A stretch of 64,000 bases of DNA from Phlegmacium glaucopus. Taxonomy: Eukaryota > Basidiomycota > Agaricomycetes > Agaricales > Cortinariaceae. The position numbers and the translations under genes were made by a program. Shown here piece after piece: positions 1-8,807 of the stretch. The notes under the pieces were generated by a model. That model had not been told where the DNA came from, did not search any database, and saw nothing but the letters and a program-made list of their open reading frames with translations. Within the stretch, counting starts at the first letter, position 1, and every line of letters starts with the position of its first letter. The stretch lies in NCBI GenBank assembly GCA_015039465.1, contig MU130625.1:69515-133514 (forward strand). The letters are read 5' to 3'.

Positions 1-69
1 GCCAATATTTTTGAATGTAAGTGCACTTGCTGGTATCTTTCACCACACTGAGACTTCATAGTTCGTCGA

Positions 70-363
70 GTGCATTGGCTACGTGCTCGTGCCCAAGTTA
101 TGAGGTGGCAAGAACAAGTCACCCTTACGAGCTATGAAATGCAATGGACTGTCCGGTATTTCCAGTATCAGAGTCGCAGCTGGGTGGTCTCCGACCCCGG
201 CACTGACACCGGCATCAATACCAGGGCCGTGTCCGGCACTCAACCACAAAGTGCCGGCGCAGTTGCATACAGCCAACAGAAACAGGCAGTGTGGGAAGAC
301 CTTATGATAAGAGCAGACCGTACCTTTGCCAGATTCAATCTTGCTTACCAATCTCCTTTATAA
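70..363 (+). pseudogene. C-terminal remnant of a KDZ-like transposase
   Basis: An open frame of 97 codons begins with a segment (WLRARAQVMRWQEQV, then EMQWTVRYFQYQSRSW) that resembles the basic and aromatic tail of fungal KDZ transposases, where a W-K-x-R-A-R-A-x-R-W-x-E-E-V pattern is followed by EEM and a tryptophan-rich helix. That is family knowledge recalled, not searched. The same frame is closed by a stop at about position 50, so no catalytic core is attached inside the window and the rest would lie to the left. The distal half (TGINTRAVSGTQPQSAG) is low complexity and may be non-homologous. It is most likely a decayed fragment, but it could be the last exon of a gene starting outside the window. 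Confidence 0.4.
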
Positions 364-625
364 ACTTATTGCCATTTGTGGATTATGAACCATTCTCTTT
401 GCTGTTATCTGTACCATCTACAATGTCAATTCGTCCATTTAATCCATTGTTGCCACAGTCTGGCTCACAAAAGGACATTCAAGAGGTCATCTACTACGCA
501 GAATCGAGATTTTGGTACATTTTGAATGAGATCAGCACGACCCCAATTGATCATCAAAGGTGGACACAAAAGCTACTTCATCGTGAACTTGTACGCACCA
601 TGGCTGCTTTTCTAACAGTGTTCTA

Positions 626-1318
626 ATGATTGTGAAGCTTTTTATATTGTCATATGTCGGCATTGCCGTGTCAGTGGGGCAGACCATCGATATCCCCATC
701 ATCTTGCGATCCCTCGCCAACAGCATGGCACTGTTGAATGAAAATGCGCTTCCGCTCCCTTTCGACCCCCATTTTCTTGCTACCTTGGATATTGGCACGC
801 ATGAGAAAGGCCACAAAAGCCAAGTTGTGAGCGCGTATGAACATTGCTGGTGGTCCGGGCGAAAGCCGAGGGACCTTGACACCATCAAGATCCTCGACGC
901 CTCCACCCTTGAAACATGCATCGAGCACTATCAAATACAACAATCTCATGCAACACATGCCGGCGCCGGTGCCGAGATCCATGCCAATGCCGGTCCTACT
1001 CCTACTCCTGGCAACACTCCTAATCTCCATGCCGGATCTAATCCTGCATGTCCTGGTGCCGGTCCCACACTCTCTGCTAGTACTCACTCTCATCCGGCCG
1101 GACCGGGTGACAGCAGACTATGCCCACAATGCAACAAATACTGTGATCTCCTGAGTGAGGTCCTCCAGGATATCCTCAAGGTGTACAATCTATCGTCAGG
1201 CATGTCTACGAGCTCAGAGACACAGTGGAAGTTGGGGATACGCCGGGCCTCTACCTTTCATCTGCTACATGAAGCCGCACTCTTGAAGGAGACCGCCGGT
1301 ATCGCGCACCAATACTGA
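626..1318 (+). CDS. hypothetical protein, low-complexity Ala/Gly/Pro/Thr centre
   Basis: Open frame of 230 codons that I do not recognise. The first 25 residues are hydrophobic and could be a signal or anchor segment. Residues about 111-155 are a low-complexity stretch rich in Ala, Gly, Pro, Thr and His, encoded by CCGG-rich DNA that resembles the minisatellite at 4030-4830. A CPQCNKYC motif at about residue 168 could bind metal. No intron signals or upstream exon are evident. The overlapping opposite-strand frames share the same repeats, so part of the openness may come from base composition. Translation is plausible but unproven. Confidence 0.3.
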   Translation: MIVKLFILSYVGIAVSVGQTIDIPIILRSLANSMALLNENALPLPFDPHFLATLDIGTHEKGHKSQVVSAYEHCWWSGRKPRDLDTIKILDASTLETCIEHYQIQQSHATHAGAGAEIHANAGPTPTPGNTPNLHAGSNPACPGAGPTLSASTHSHPAGPGDSRLCPQCNKYCDLLSEVLQDILKVYNLSSGMSTSSETQWKLGIRRASTFHLLHEAALLKETAGIAHQY

Positions 1319-1524
1319 TTGGTAGCGTGAGAACAAAGCTTAAAAGTTGCCATCATGAAAATAAGCGGACTTTGAATTCACTTACCTATTTTGGAAGCAG
1401 CCCTGAATCGCGTTCCTGGTCAACAAAATCATTCGTTCGACATTAACATCCTCATCACTCATCATATCCTCAATGTCTCCCACTATGCTGTCTATCATTT
1501 ACACTATCAACATGCTCCTAAACA

Positions 1525-2715
1525 TCTACCATCCATTTGTTCCTTGGCTAGCAATACAACAAAGCAATCAATCTACTATTCACATCGGTCATTGGCTCGC
1601 ATTTGATCGCATCTATGGCCCATCATTTCAAGAACGGCCCGTTTATGGACGCATCAGCTACATTTCCCATTATGTCAAAGGCTTTGTCATCGTTGTTGTG
1701 GCTATGGACCCACAAGTCTTCGCCTCAGCTATCTATCTTGCCATACCACGCTCCTGGATCACACTCAGTCCCCTATCCTCACTCATCTACCTCTTATCTT
1801 ATCACTCACTGCCAAAACCATCATTCACGCGGTACCTGAAGCCTTCCCACCCTCTTTATGACAATTTAGGAAGTCCAGGAGGATCACGACTAAGCAGGAA
1901 TTGCAGATGAATCAGCAGCAGAGGATTATTCTCGCAGAGTGTCAAGTGTTATCAAGGCTGCGCGACATGGGATCATGGGCAAGTAGTATTTTCTCGGGAA
2001 CAAGGCTGCGCCTTTCAAGTGTTGACTCAGGACTTTTCATATTTTGACATGACCACACGGCTATGGAGTTGATATATTTTTACTATTGGGCTATGCGCAC
2101 TGCCTTCTCTTATTTTCTCTCGCACTTTGACACTTGTACAGATTTTTTTACTGTTCCTTCTTCTTTTCCATTGTTCTTTTCTTCTCGCAGCTGTCCTTTT
2201 CTTCATTCTTCTTCTGACAGCGCGTACTTCTTTCTTTTTTTATTGTTTTACATAGCCTCATCCTTAGGTATAAATACTGCTCTTTTGTACCAGGATAGGT
2301 AGTTCATCTCAATTCATTCTTACTCCCCTACAGTCATCATCTCAGTGGAATTCCAGTGAATTCCTCCTTCTAAGTTCGCTTTTCCTGCACCTTACTGTCA
2401 ATCTATCCCCTATTGTCTACTGCTATAGTCTTGCTGAAGACTCTCCCTGATCATCCACATCCACATCCTCTACTCCCTTCGCTTTTTCAGCCCTTTTATC
2501 TGTCACTATCCTCTACTGTCAACCGCTATAGTCTCACCAAAGACTCTTCCTTGTTCATCCTCATCCTCCTCTACTCTCTTTTTACCAAGTGTGCTTACTA
2601 GTCTCTGGTTATACCTTCCCTAAACGAACACAGGGGGATATTCTGACCTAAAGTCTGGTCCAGTTCCCTCTGGTTGGTGTTTAGTAACAACACAAACAAC
2701 GATTTATACCGGTTC
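1525..2715 (+). repeat. LTR-like direct repeat, copy A
   Basis: About 1.19 kb here matches 12335-13525 almost base for base apart from small indels. The shared part contains a TATAAATA box (2269-2276 here, 13079-13086 in copy B) about 20 bp before a conserved GATAGGTAGTTC block, and pyrimidine-rich direct repeats of about 100 bp (TGCTATAGTCTTGCTGAAGA and variants). Its right end, just after TGGTTGGTGTTTA, is where the two copies diverge. This is what one expects of an LTR with promoter and R-U5, but I could not find the TG start, a TSD or a primer-binding site. The 145-codon open frame inside (1473-1910) recurs shortened in copy B and is more likely repeat sequence than a gene. Confidence 0.5.
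2269..2276 (+). promoter_or_regulatory. TATA box of LTR-like repeat A
   Basis: TATAAATA preceded by a T-rich tract and followed by a conserved block. The same arrangement is kept in repeat copy B at 13079-13086, which suggests a real polymerase II promoter inside the repeat. Confidence 0.4.
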
Positions 2716-2920
2716 TTCAACACCGGCACCAGCCCCAACTGCTGACCACATTGCCATAGTCGCAGCCAATGCATTGTCTGAACTGAACCGACTCAGGGCT
2801 CTTCCGGCATCTTCTTACAAATGGACTTGGGGTGAGAAGCTGACAGAGGGAGAAGTCCTGGCTTTACGGAGAACTGGCACATGACCTGGCCGTGGGGCCC
2901 ACTCCAGATACAATGTTTCA

Positions 2921-3973
2921 TTGGTGGAGGGGAAGATGTTTGGAGACTACACGGTTGATCCACCGACAGTCCAAACCGCCTATGGACGACATGAAGCTCT
3001 TCCGGCAGAAGCATCATTCACACCACCCACAACTCATTTAGCACTCCCACCTTATTTGTCAAGACAGGACCGGCTTTCTTACGACCCTCTGGGTGGGGCA
3101 GCATCCTCGTTGGCAAGATATATGTCTGATGACTCGCCAATCTCCACGATGAGCCCACTGGTCCTGCAACCACGTGCGCAATGGGTGGCCGATGTGTGGA
3201 CTTCCGGCTCTGACAGTGATGGTAGCGAGACACCGGCACTGGCAATGGCACAAAGGCTTGCGGAGCTTTGGAGTGATGGCAAGTCGGCACCAGCACCAGC
3301 ACAAGCCTTGCAGCTTGCCGATGTCTGGACTGACGAGGTTTCCGGAACTGAGGCTTCAGACCCAGCGATGTCACCTCTAGGACCGGCAGTTAGCCCGGCG
3401 GCCACGAGCAGTGATAGTGAGCCGGCCCTACCAGCACAAGCCTTGCAGCTCGCCAATGTCTGGACTGACGAGGTGTCTGGAATTGAGGATTCAGACCCGG
3501 ACATGTCAACTGCAGGACCGGCAGTTGGCCCGCCGGCCACGAGGAGTGATAGCGAGCTGGCACGACCGGTACAGGCCTTGCTGCTCGCCGACGTCTGGAC
3601 TGACGAGGGTTCTGAAACAGAGGCTTCAAACTCGGAGATGGCAGCTCCGGACCCAGCACTTGGCCCAGCACTCAGTCTCGCAGACAGGTGGTCTTCCGGC
3701 AGCGCTGAGAGCGATACTTCAAGCACGATGGATGATGAAGCTGCTTCCAGCCAATACACCTATGGATCTCAATTGGCCGTTTCACCATCCCAAATAACTC
3801 TTGACCATTCAGAGACTATCTTCATTGACACTGACAACCATTTTCCATCATCGGACAATCTCACTCCCAGTGATATGCCAGTCTCCTCGCCAGCTCGTAG
3901 ATTTGGTCCCAAACATTTTTCCTACCTTCAAGATCACATGTTTGATGAGGTCTCATCCGATGAGGACAAATGA
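2921..3973 (+). CDS. hypothetical acidic protein with 45-residue internal repeats
   Basis: Open frame of 350 codons with codon-level periodicity. Residues about 125-270 hold three units of about 45 residues that begin QALQLADVWTDEVSG and continue with an acidic Ser/Thr/Asp stretch and an Ala/Pro-rich linker. Degenerate half-units flank them (AQRLAELWSDG before, LSLADRWSSGS after). The consensus L-A-D-V-W-T-D-E is preserved while the linkers vary, which argues for selection on the peptide. There are no membrane segments or recognisable catalytic motifs. It directly follows LTR-like repeat A, so it may belong to an unclassified element. Overlapping frames on both strands are shadows of the 135-bp DNA repeat. 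Confidence 0.45.
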   Translation: MVEGKMFGDYTVDPPTVQTAYGRHEALPAEASFTPPTTHLALPPYLSRQDRLSYDPLGGAASSLARYMSDDSPISTMSPLVLQPRAQWVADVWTSGSDSDGSETPALAMAQRLAELWSDGKSAPAPAQALQLADVWTDEVSGTEASDPAMSPLGPAVSPAATSSDSEPALPAQALQLANVWTDEVSGIEDSDPDMSTAGPAVGPPATRSDSELARPVQALLLADVWTDEGSETEASNSEMAAPDPALGPALSLADRWSSGSAESDTSSTMDDEAASSQYTYGSQLAVSPSQITLDHSETIFIDTDNHFPSSDNLTPSDMPVSSPARRFGPKHFSYLQDHMFDEVSSDEDK

Positions 3974-4029
3974 TCCTCTTGACTTTCATATACACCTTTT
4001 GTTACATTACTCTACATGAATGATAACAT

Positions 4030-4830
4030 GAATGCCTACTGGCATTGTTGGATGTGTACTAACCGGCATGCTCAATAACAACCGGCATACTCAATATTCA
4101 CCGGCGTGCTTGGTACCACCCAGCATGCTCAATATCAACCGGCATTCTCCAGATCACCCGGCATTCTTGGTATCACCCGGCATTCTTGGTATCACCCGGC
4201 ATTCTTGGTATCACCCGGCATTCTTGGTAGGCACCAGCAGGCTCAATAGTCACCGCCAATCTTGCTATCAACCAGCATTCTTGTGATCCTCCGGCATTCT
4301 TGCGTGATATTCACTGGCATGCTTGGGATCATCCGGCATCCATGGTGGGCACCGGCAGGCTCAATATTCACTGGCAATCTTGCTCTTCACCGGCATTCTT
4401 ACTATCAACCGGCATTCTTGTGATCCTCCGGCATTCTTGGGCAATTGTCACCGGCATCAATATTAACCGGCATGATTGCTACCAACCGGCATTCTTGTCA
4501 TCACCTGGCATCCTTGGTAGGCATCGGCAAGGTCGATATTCACCGGCATTCTTGCTACCCACTGGCATTCTTGCTATTCACCAGCATTCTTGTTATCACC
4601 CGGCATTCTTGGGCAACCCCCACCGGCATGGTTGATATTAACCGGCATGATTTCTATCAACCAGCATTCTGCTCATCAACCCGGCATGCTTGGTATCACC
4701 CGGCGTCATTGAAGTCTATCAACCGGCATGCTTGGTATGATCCGGCATCCTGGTATGATCCAGCATCCTCGATATCAACCGCCATGTTAGGTCTCACCCG
4801 GCAGGCCTGGACACCTCACTAGCAATGCCA
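4030..4830 (+). repeat. 19-bp CCGGCAT minisatellite
   Basis: Tandem and imperfect repeats of CCCGGCATTCTTGGTATCA. Four perfect 19-bp units stand in a row around 4158-4230; elsewhere the spacing wobbles and the 3' half varies (TTGCTATCAA, TTGTGATCCT). Because 19 is not a multiple of three and the unit lacks stops, it makes long open frames in several phases (4032-4286, 4300-4635, 4445-4822) that should not be taken as genes. Confidence 0.85.
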
Positions 4831-5066
4831 GCCGTGACCACCGCCACTGTTGGTTCATGGGAGCACTGCCTGACACTTCTTGCCATCAATGCCAAGGCAT
4901 ACTAGCATTACTGGTCATACAAACGAACAGTGCCACTAGGTTCACTACTATATCCTTCAAGCAGTGCTGGTTGAGGCATCTGCCGGTTGCCACTGGCCCT
5001 GCCGATAAATACCCAGCACCTGATGGTGCCGCCCGCATTCCGTGAATCTGTATCATTTGACACAGT
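4831..5066. other. no gene recognised; short CCGGCAT relics
   Basis: Contains decaying copies of the CCGGCA motif and, from 5046 to 5175, three related copies of TGTATCATTTGACACAGTGT separated by about 70 and 40 bp. No coding signal that I trust. Confidence 0.4.
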
Positions 5067-5501
5067 GTGTATGTCTTAATAAGCCCTGCTGTATTCACGG
5101 ATTCACGGGGCCCCGTGAACCCGTATCTTTCAACACAGTGTGTCTGTTCCGGGAATTGTATCATTCGGGACACTGTAGTGTCCCTACCTGCTGCACAATG
5201 GCCTAAACAACTGCTAGCCTATATAGAATGGTATTCACCTCTTCCATCCCAGCCCGATAAATCCCATGGTATGTACATAAATAAAAAGACCTTAGGTGCA
5301 GATGGAAAGGCTATTGGAGCTGTCATTCCTTTATCCAACATTCACCAATGTTGTATGCTTTTTCCAAAATTTTCAGATGATTCAGATACTGTGGCCTTAG
5401 CTCGGGAGAGCAATTGGGAGGCTAGTAATGTCTTGGATGAGGCCTCAGTCTTCTTTTTTAATAACTGGTTAAACATGTATGCATATCAAACTATTTGGTA
5501 G
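5067..5501 (+). pseudogene. C-terminal fragment of a large transposon ORF (KDZ/Plavaka-like tail)
   Basis: The last 80 codons read IGAVIPLSNIHQCCMLFPKF, then NWEASNVLDEASVFFFNNWL. This resembles the C-terminal tail of large basidiomycete DNA-transposon proteins, in which a PLxxIxRSCHLIPKFG segment is followed by a W-x-x-x-N-V-L-D-x-x-x-x-F-x-x-N pattern. The recognition is from memory of the family. The 5' half overlaps simple repeats and is probably not part of the original protein. No catalytic domain precedes it, so this is a truncated relic. Confidence 0.35.
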
Positions 5502-5559
5502 AGAATTTAATTTAAATATATTTTACATTCTTACTATGTAGACTCAAAGAGCAGGAGGT

Positions 5560-5760
5560 AGCTGTAGGACATAGTGTGGTGACAACCTAGGATTCCTCAG
5601 GATGTACTAAGGTGTCCTGAGTGATAGTGTGATGCTAATATTTTACCTACAGTTACCTGAGCCGCCTTAGGATGTCCTGAAGTGTCCTGAAGTGTCCTGA
5701 GTGATGATGTGACACTAACAAATTACCTAAGGTCACCTGAGGCTAAAATCCTTTTTCCTG
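5560..5760 (+). repeat. GTGTCCTGA short tandem and direct repeat
   Basis: GTGTCCTGA occurs in tandem near 5675-5700, and a longer unit (GTGTCCTGAGTGAT, then GTGA-rich DNA, then TTACCTA) is present twice about 85 bp apart. No coding potential. It leads into the 43-bp satellite. Confidence 0.6.
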
Positions 5761-5769
5761 ATGTATCAG

Positions 5770-6865
5770 ACTGCCTGGGAATTTGGGTAGTCAACTGCAA
5801 TGAGCTCATTGGACACCCACAGGAGTGGAATGTTCAATGTCAATAAGGTAATTGGACACCCTCTGGAGTTGAGCATTAACTGCCATGTGCTAAGTAGAAG
5901 GCCTTGGTATTTTATTAGACACATGTGAACTCATTCTACATATATGAAATTTAAATAGTCAACTGGGATGAGCTCATAATATACTCCACAAAGTAAGTTA
6001 GTCCACTGCCATGAGCTCATTGGACACATTCCAGATTTCAAAGTGGACCTCGATGAGGCCATGCAACACTTGCTACATTTGAATATTCAACTCCCATGAG
6101 GTGATTGGACACAATCTCAAATGTAGTATTCAACTACCATGACCTTAGAGGAAAACCTCCATATTTTAAAATCCAACTATCATCGGTCCAAGGGACACAG
6201 CCCTTAGGATAATATATGACTGCCATGAGGTCATTGGAAAAACACTCTGCATAGTTAAATATTGAACTGCCATGAGGTCAGTTGACAACCTCAACTATTG
6301 AATATGGCTGTCATCAGGTCAGTGGACAGTAGACAGAGGTGAAAAATCAACTACCATGAGCTCATTGGGCACCCACCATAGTTGACTATTCAACTCCCAT
6401 GAGTTCATTGGACAGCCTCCAAAGTTGGGTATTCAAATGCAATAAATTTATTGGACACTCCCCATAGTTGACTATAGCACTGCAAGGAGCTCAGTGGACA
6501 CCATCCAGGGTTGAATATTCCGCTAGCATGAGCTCATTGGACACCTGCAGGAGGTGAATATTCAGCTACCATGAGTTCATTGGACACCATCCAGAGTGTA
6601 ATATTCAACTGTCATCAGCTCATTGTACACCTTCTGGAGGTAAATATTCACCTCTCATGAGCTCATTGGACACCCTCAGGAGTTGACTATTCAGATACCA
6701 TGAGCTCATAGGAGATCCTGCAGGGTCTAGTATTCAACTGTCATCAGCTCATTGGACACCTGCCAGACTTGAATACTCAACTGTGATGAGCTCATGGGAC
6801 TCCAGGGCCATATATTCAGCTAGCATGAGCTCATTGGACACCCTCCAGGGTTTAATATTCAATTT
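5770..6865 (+). repeat. 43-bp satellite array (GAGCTCATTGGACACC)
   Basis: Tandem array of about 25 units. Measured from AGCTCATTGG, the spacings at the right end (6531, 6574, 6617, 6660, 6703, 6746, 6789) are exactly 43 bp. The consensus contains ATTCAACTGCCATGAG, then CTCATTGGACACC, then CTCCAGAGTTGA. Left units are more diverged and vary slightly in length. It stops abruptly at about 6870 where a transposon fragment begins. No gene. Confidence 0.9.
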
Positions 6866-6871
6866 TGTCAG

Positions 6872-7381
6872 TCGTGATTCTTGTTGTTACAGTGGCTGTC
6901 GAAATGGGTGTTCTGGAAACGAGTGTGGTGGTGGTGGTGGTGTGAGAAACAGGGGGACGACATCAACAAACAGTAACGGGCACATCACATGTGGTCACAT
7001 GATCACACCCCTCGCACTGAACAAAATACATGATCTTGATGGCGATAAGTCATTGCTATCCTAACTGTATATATTGGTGAATTAATATATTGCTAGTTTA
7101 ATTTCTATAATTATATTATTTTTCTAGTAAAGTCAGGTGATTCATTTCCTAAGCTTTCAACTCAATTCTGCTCAGAATCTGCTCAGAAATAGTCAGATTC
7201 TGCTCGGAAATTGGTTGGATTCTGATCGGAAATTGGTCAGACTTGGATCTGATCAGATCTGATCAGAACTGGTCTTTCTGAGCAGATCTGGTTAGAATCT
7301 GGTCAGAAAAATTGGCTCTATTACTGCCATTTAGGCTGGAAAATATTCTGACTGGATCTGGTGGATCACAGCAAAGACCTC
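6872..7381 (+). mobile_element. TIR element fragment, GATC family, right end only
   Basis: This piece is nearly identical to 49605-50150 and to the complement of 53208-53765, and a diverged copy lies at 27080-27585. It carries a GTGGTCAC-GATCACACCCCTCG block, then GATCAGATCT palindromes, and ends in GGTGGATCACAGCAAAGACCTC, the beta-type terminus. The left part of the element is missing: homology starts at TTGTCAGTCGTGATTC next to the satellite, so it is truncated. The short ORF at 6783-7064 crosses this junction and is not a gene. Confidence 0.7.
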
Positions 7382-7559
7382 GTACAATGTGTACAACAAA
7401 ACAACAACGACTGCAGTACAACGCCGACGATGACGACATGTAGCAACGGTAACCCCCCCTCACTGGGGGGGTATTTTTTTTTTTATTCTATTCTAATCAG
7501 TTACTGACATGCTATAATAGGTCGTATACAATAAATAACAACCATAATGGACGACAAAC

Positions 7560-8075
7560 AACGCACAACGCGTACGACGACACCCACACGTACGACAAAC
7601 CCCACACATGTACGACGTCACCCAGACACCTACGACGACACCCAGACGCGTACAATGATGCCCAAACACCTACGACGTCACCCAGACACGTCCACCAACA
7701 CCCAAACACGTCCACTAACACCAAGACATGTACGACGACGACCAGACATTCCAGCAACACCCAGACGTGTACAACGATGCCCAGACACACGTACGACAAA
7801 CCCCACACATGTACGACGACATCCAGACACCTACGACGACACCCAGACGCGTACAATGACGCCCAAACACCTACGACGTCACCCAGACACGTCCACCAAC
7901 ATCCAAACACGTCCACTAACACCAAGACACATACAACGACAACCAGACAGTCCAGCAACACCCAGACGTGTACAACGATGCCCAGACACCTCCAGAAACA
8001 CACCCAGATGCGTACAACGACATCCAGATACGTACGAAGACCCCCAGACGCATACAACGGCACCCATACATGTAT
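7560..8075 (+). repeat. 20-bp minisatellite (GACACCCAGACGCGTACAAT type)
   Basis: Units of exactly 20 bp such as GACACCCAGACGCGTACAAT follow each other, and about 190 bp of the array (7600-7790) is repeated as a block at 7790-7980. Related 20-bp arrays occur at 26300-26900, 44290-44640, 48190-48700, 49064-49420 and 55215-55710, always inside TIR elements. The unit lacks stops in most phases and so generates long spurious frames. Confidence 0.85.
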
Positions 8076-8396
8076 GATGACGCCCCCTCCCTCATTTTTT
8101 TACTACGACGAGAACCCTTACGGGTTTTCTATTTCTTTTAATAGATAATGACTACAGTAATGACAGCAAACCCCCACTGGGGGGTTTATTTTCTCTTTTT
8201 TTACTCTTTACTTTTTATAAGCTACGAAAATGACATCAACAGCCCCCCTCTCACAGGGATATTCATTTTTATATTGTACTTGGTTATTATATTAATGAAA
8301 TAAATAATATTGAAGTCTTTGTATGAAAATTGACAATATAGAATATGTACTGAGAATCTGCTTAGAAATGAGTGTCCAATTAAGTTTCTGATCAGA

Positions 8397-8672
8397 GTGG
8401 ATTCCATGTGGATTCCATGTGGAATCCACACACCCCAGTCCATGTGGAATCCACATGGATTCTGTGTTCTTAAGTTCATTGTTTGTGGGTTGAAATATAG
8501 TCCATGTGGATTCCATATGGATTCCATATGGATTCCATGGAATATATCCATTCCATATGGATTCCATGATGAGCCCAAACATATTCCACATGGAATTAGG
8601 TGGATTCCAGATGGATTCCATATGGATTCCATGGAATATTTCCATTCCACATGGATTCCATATGGAATAAGG
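8397..8672 (+). repeat. subterminal palindrome array, CCATATGG type
   Basis: Irregularly spaced copies of the palindrome ATTCCATATGGAAT and its variants CCACATGG, CCATGTGG and CCATGG. Near-identical arrays are at 43585-43850 (inverted) and 45470-45730; a shorter one at 12210-12305 follows transposase copy 1. Placement just inside TIRs suggests transposase-binding sites (inference). Confidence 0.7.
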
Positions 8673-8807
8673 GGGGAGAGTAAAGTATTGCCTTTCTTCA
8701 TCACCGTCACCACCATCACCACCATCACCATCATCACCATCATCGTCTCACCCTCACCACCGCTATCATCTTCCATCATCGCTACCACCATCTGTGTCAA
8801 CCCATCC

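Larger units (their letters stand above)
7382..8690 (-). mobile_element. TIR element fragment, CCATATGG family, reverse orientation
   Basis: Read on the minus strand it starts with the terminus CAATACTTTACTCTCCCCCC (8690 downward), followed by the CCATATGG palindrome array, a spacer, and the 20-bp minisatellite. It matches 43567-44690 in order and content. The other end is missing because the GATC-family fragment abuts at 7381. Short C-tract/G-tract inverted repeats (for example around 7446-7473 and 8165-8190) bracket the modules. Frames through it (7547-8077, 8222-8875, 8397-9068) are repeat artefacts. Confidence 0.65.

Noticed and set aside
1473..1910. 145-codon ORF shared between the two LTR-like repeats
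   Set aside because: Conservation is at DNA level across the whole 1.19-kb repeat, copy B has a shortened frame, and two frames are equally open.
7512..8148. Long overlapping ORFs on both strands (up to 183 codons) across the minisatellite
   Set aside because: They arise because a stop-poor 20-bp unit is open in several phases; the same happens at 26339-27015, 44286-44508, 48183-48717 and 55198-55732. No start context or codon constraint.
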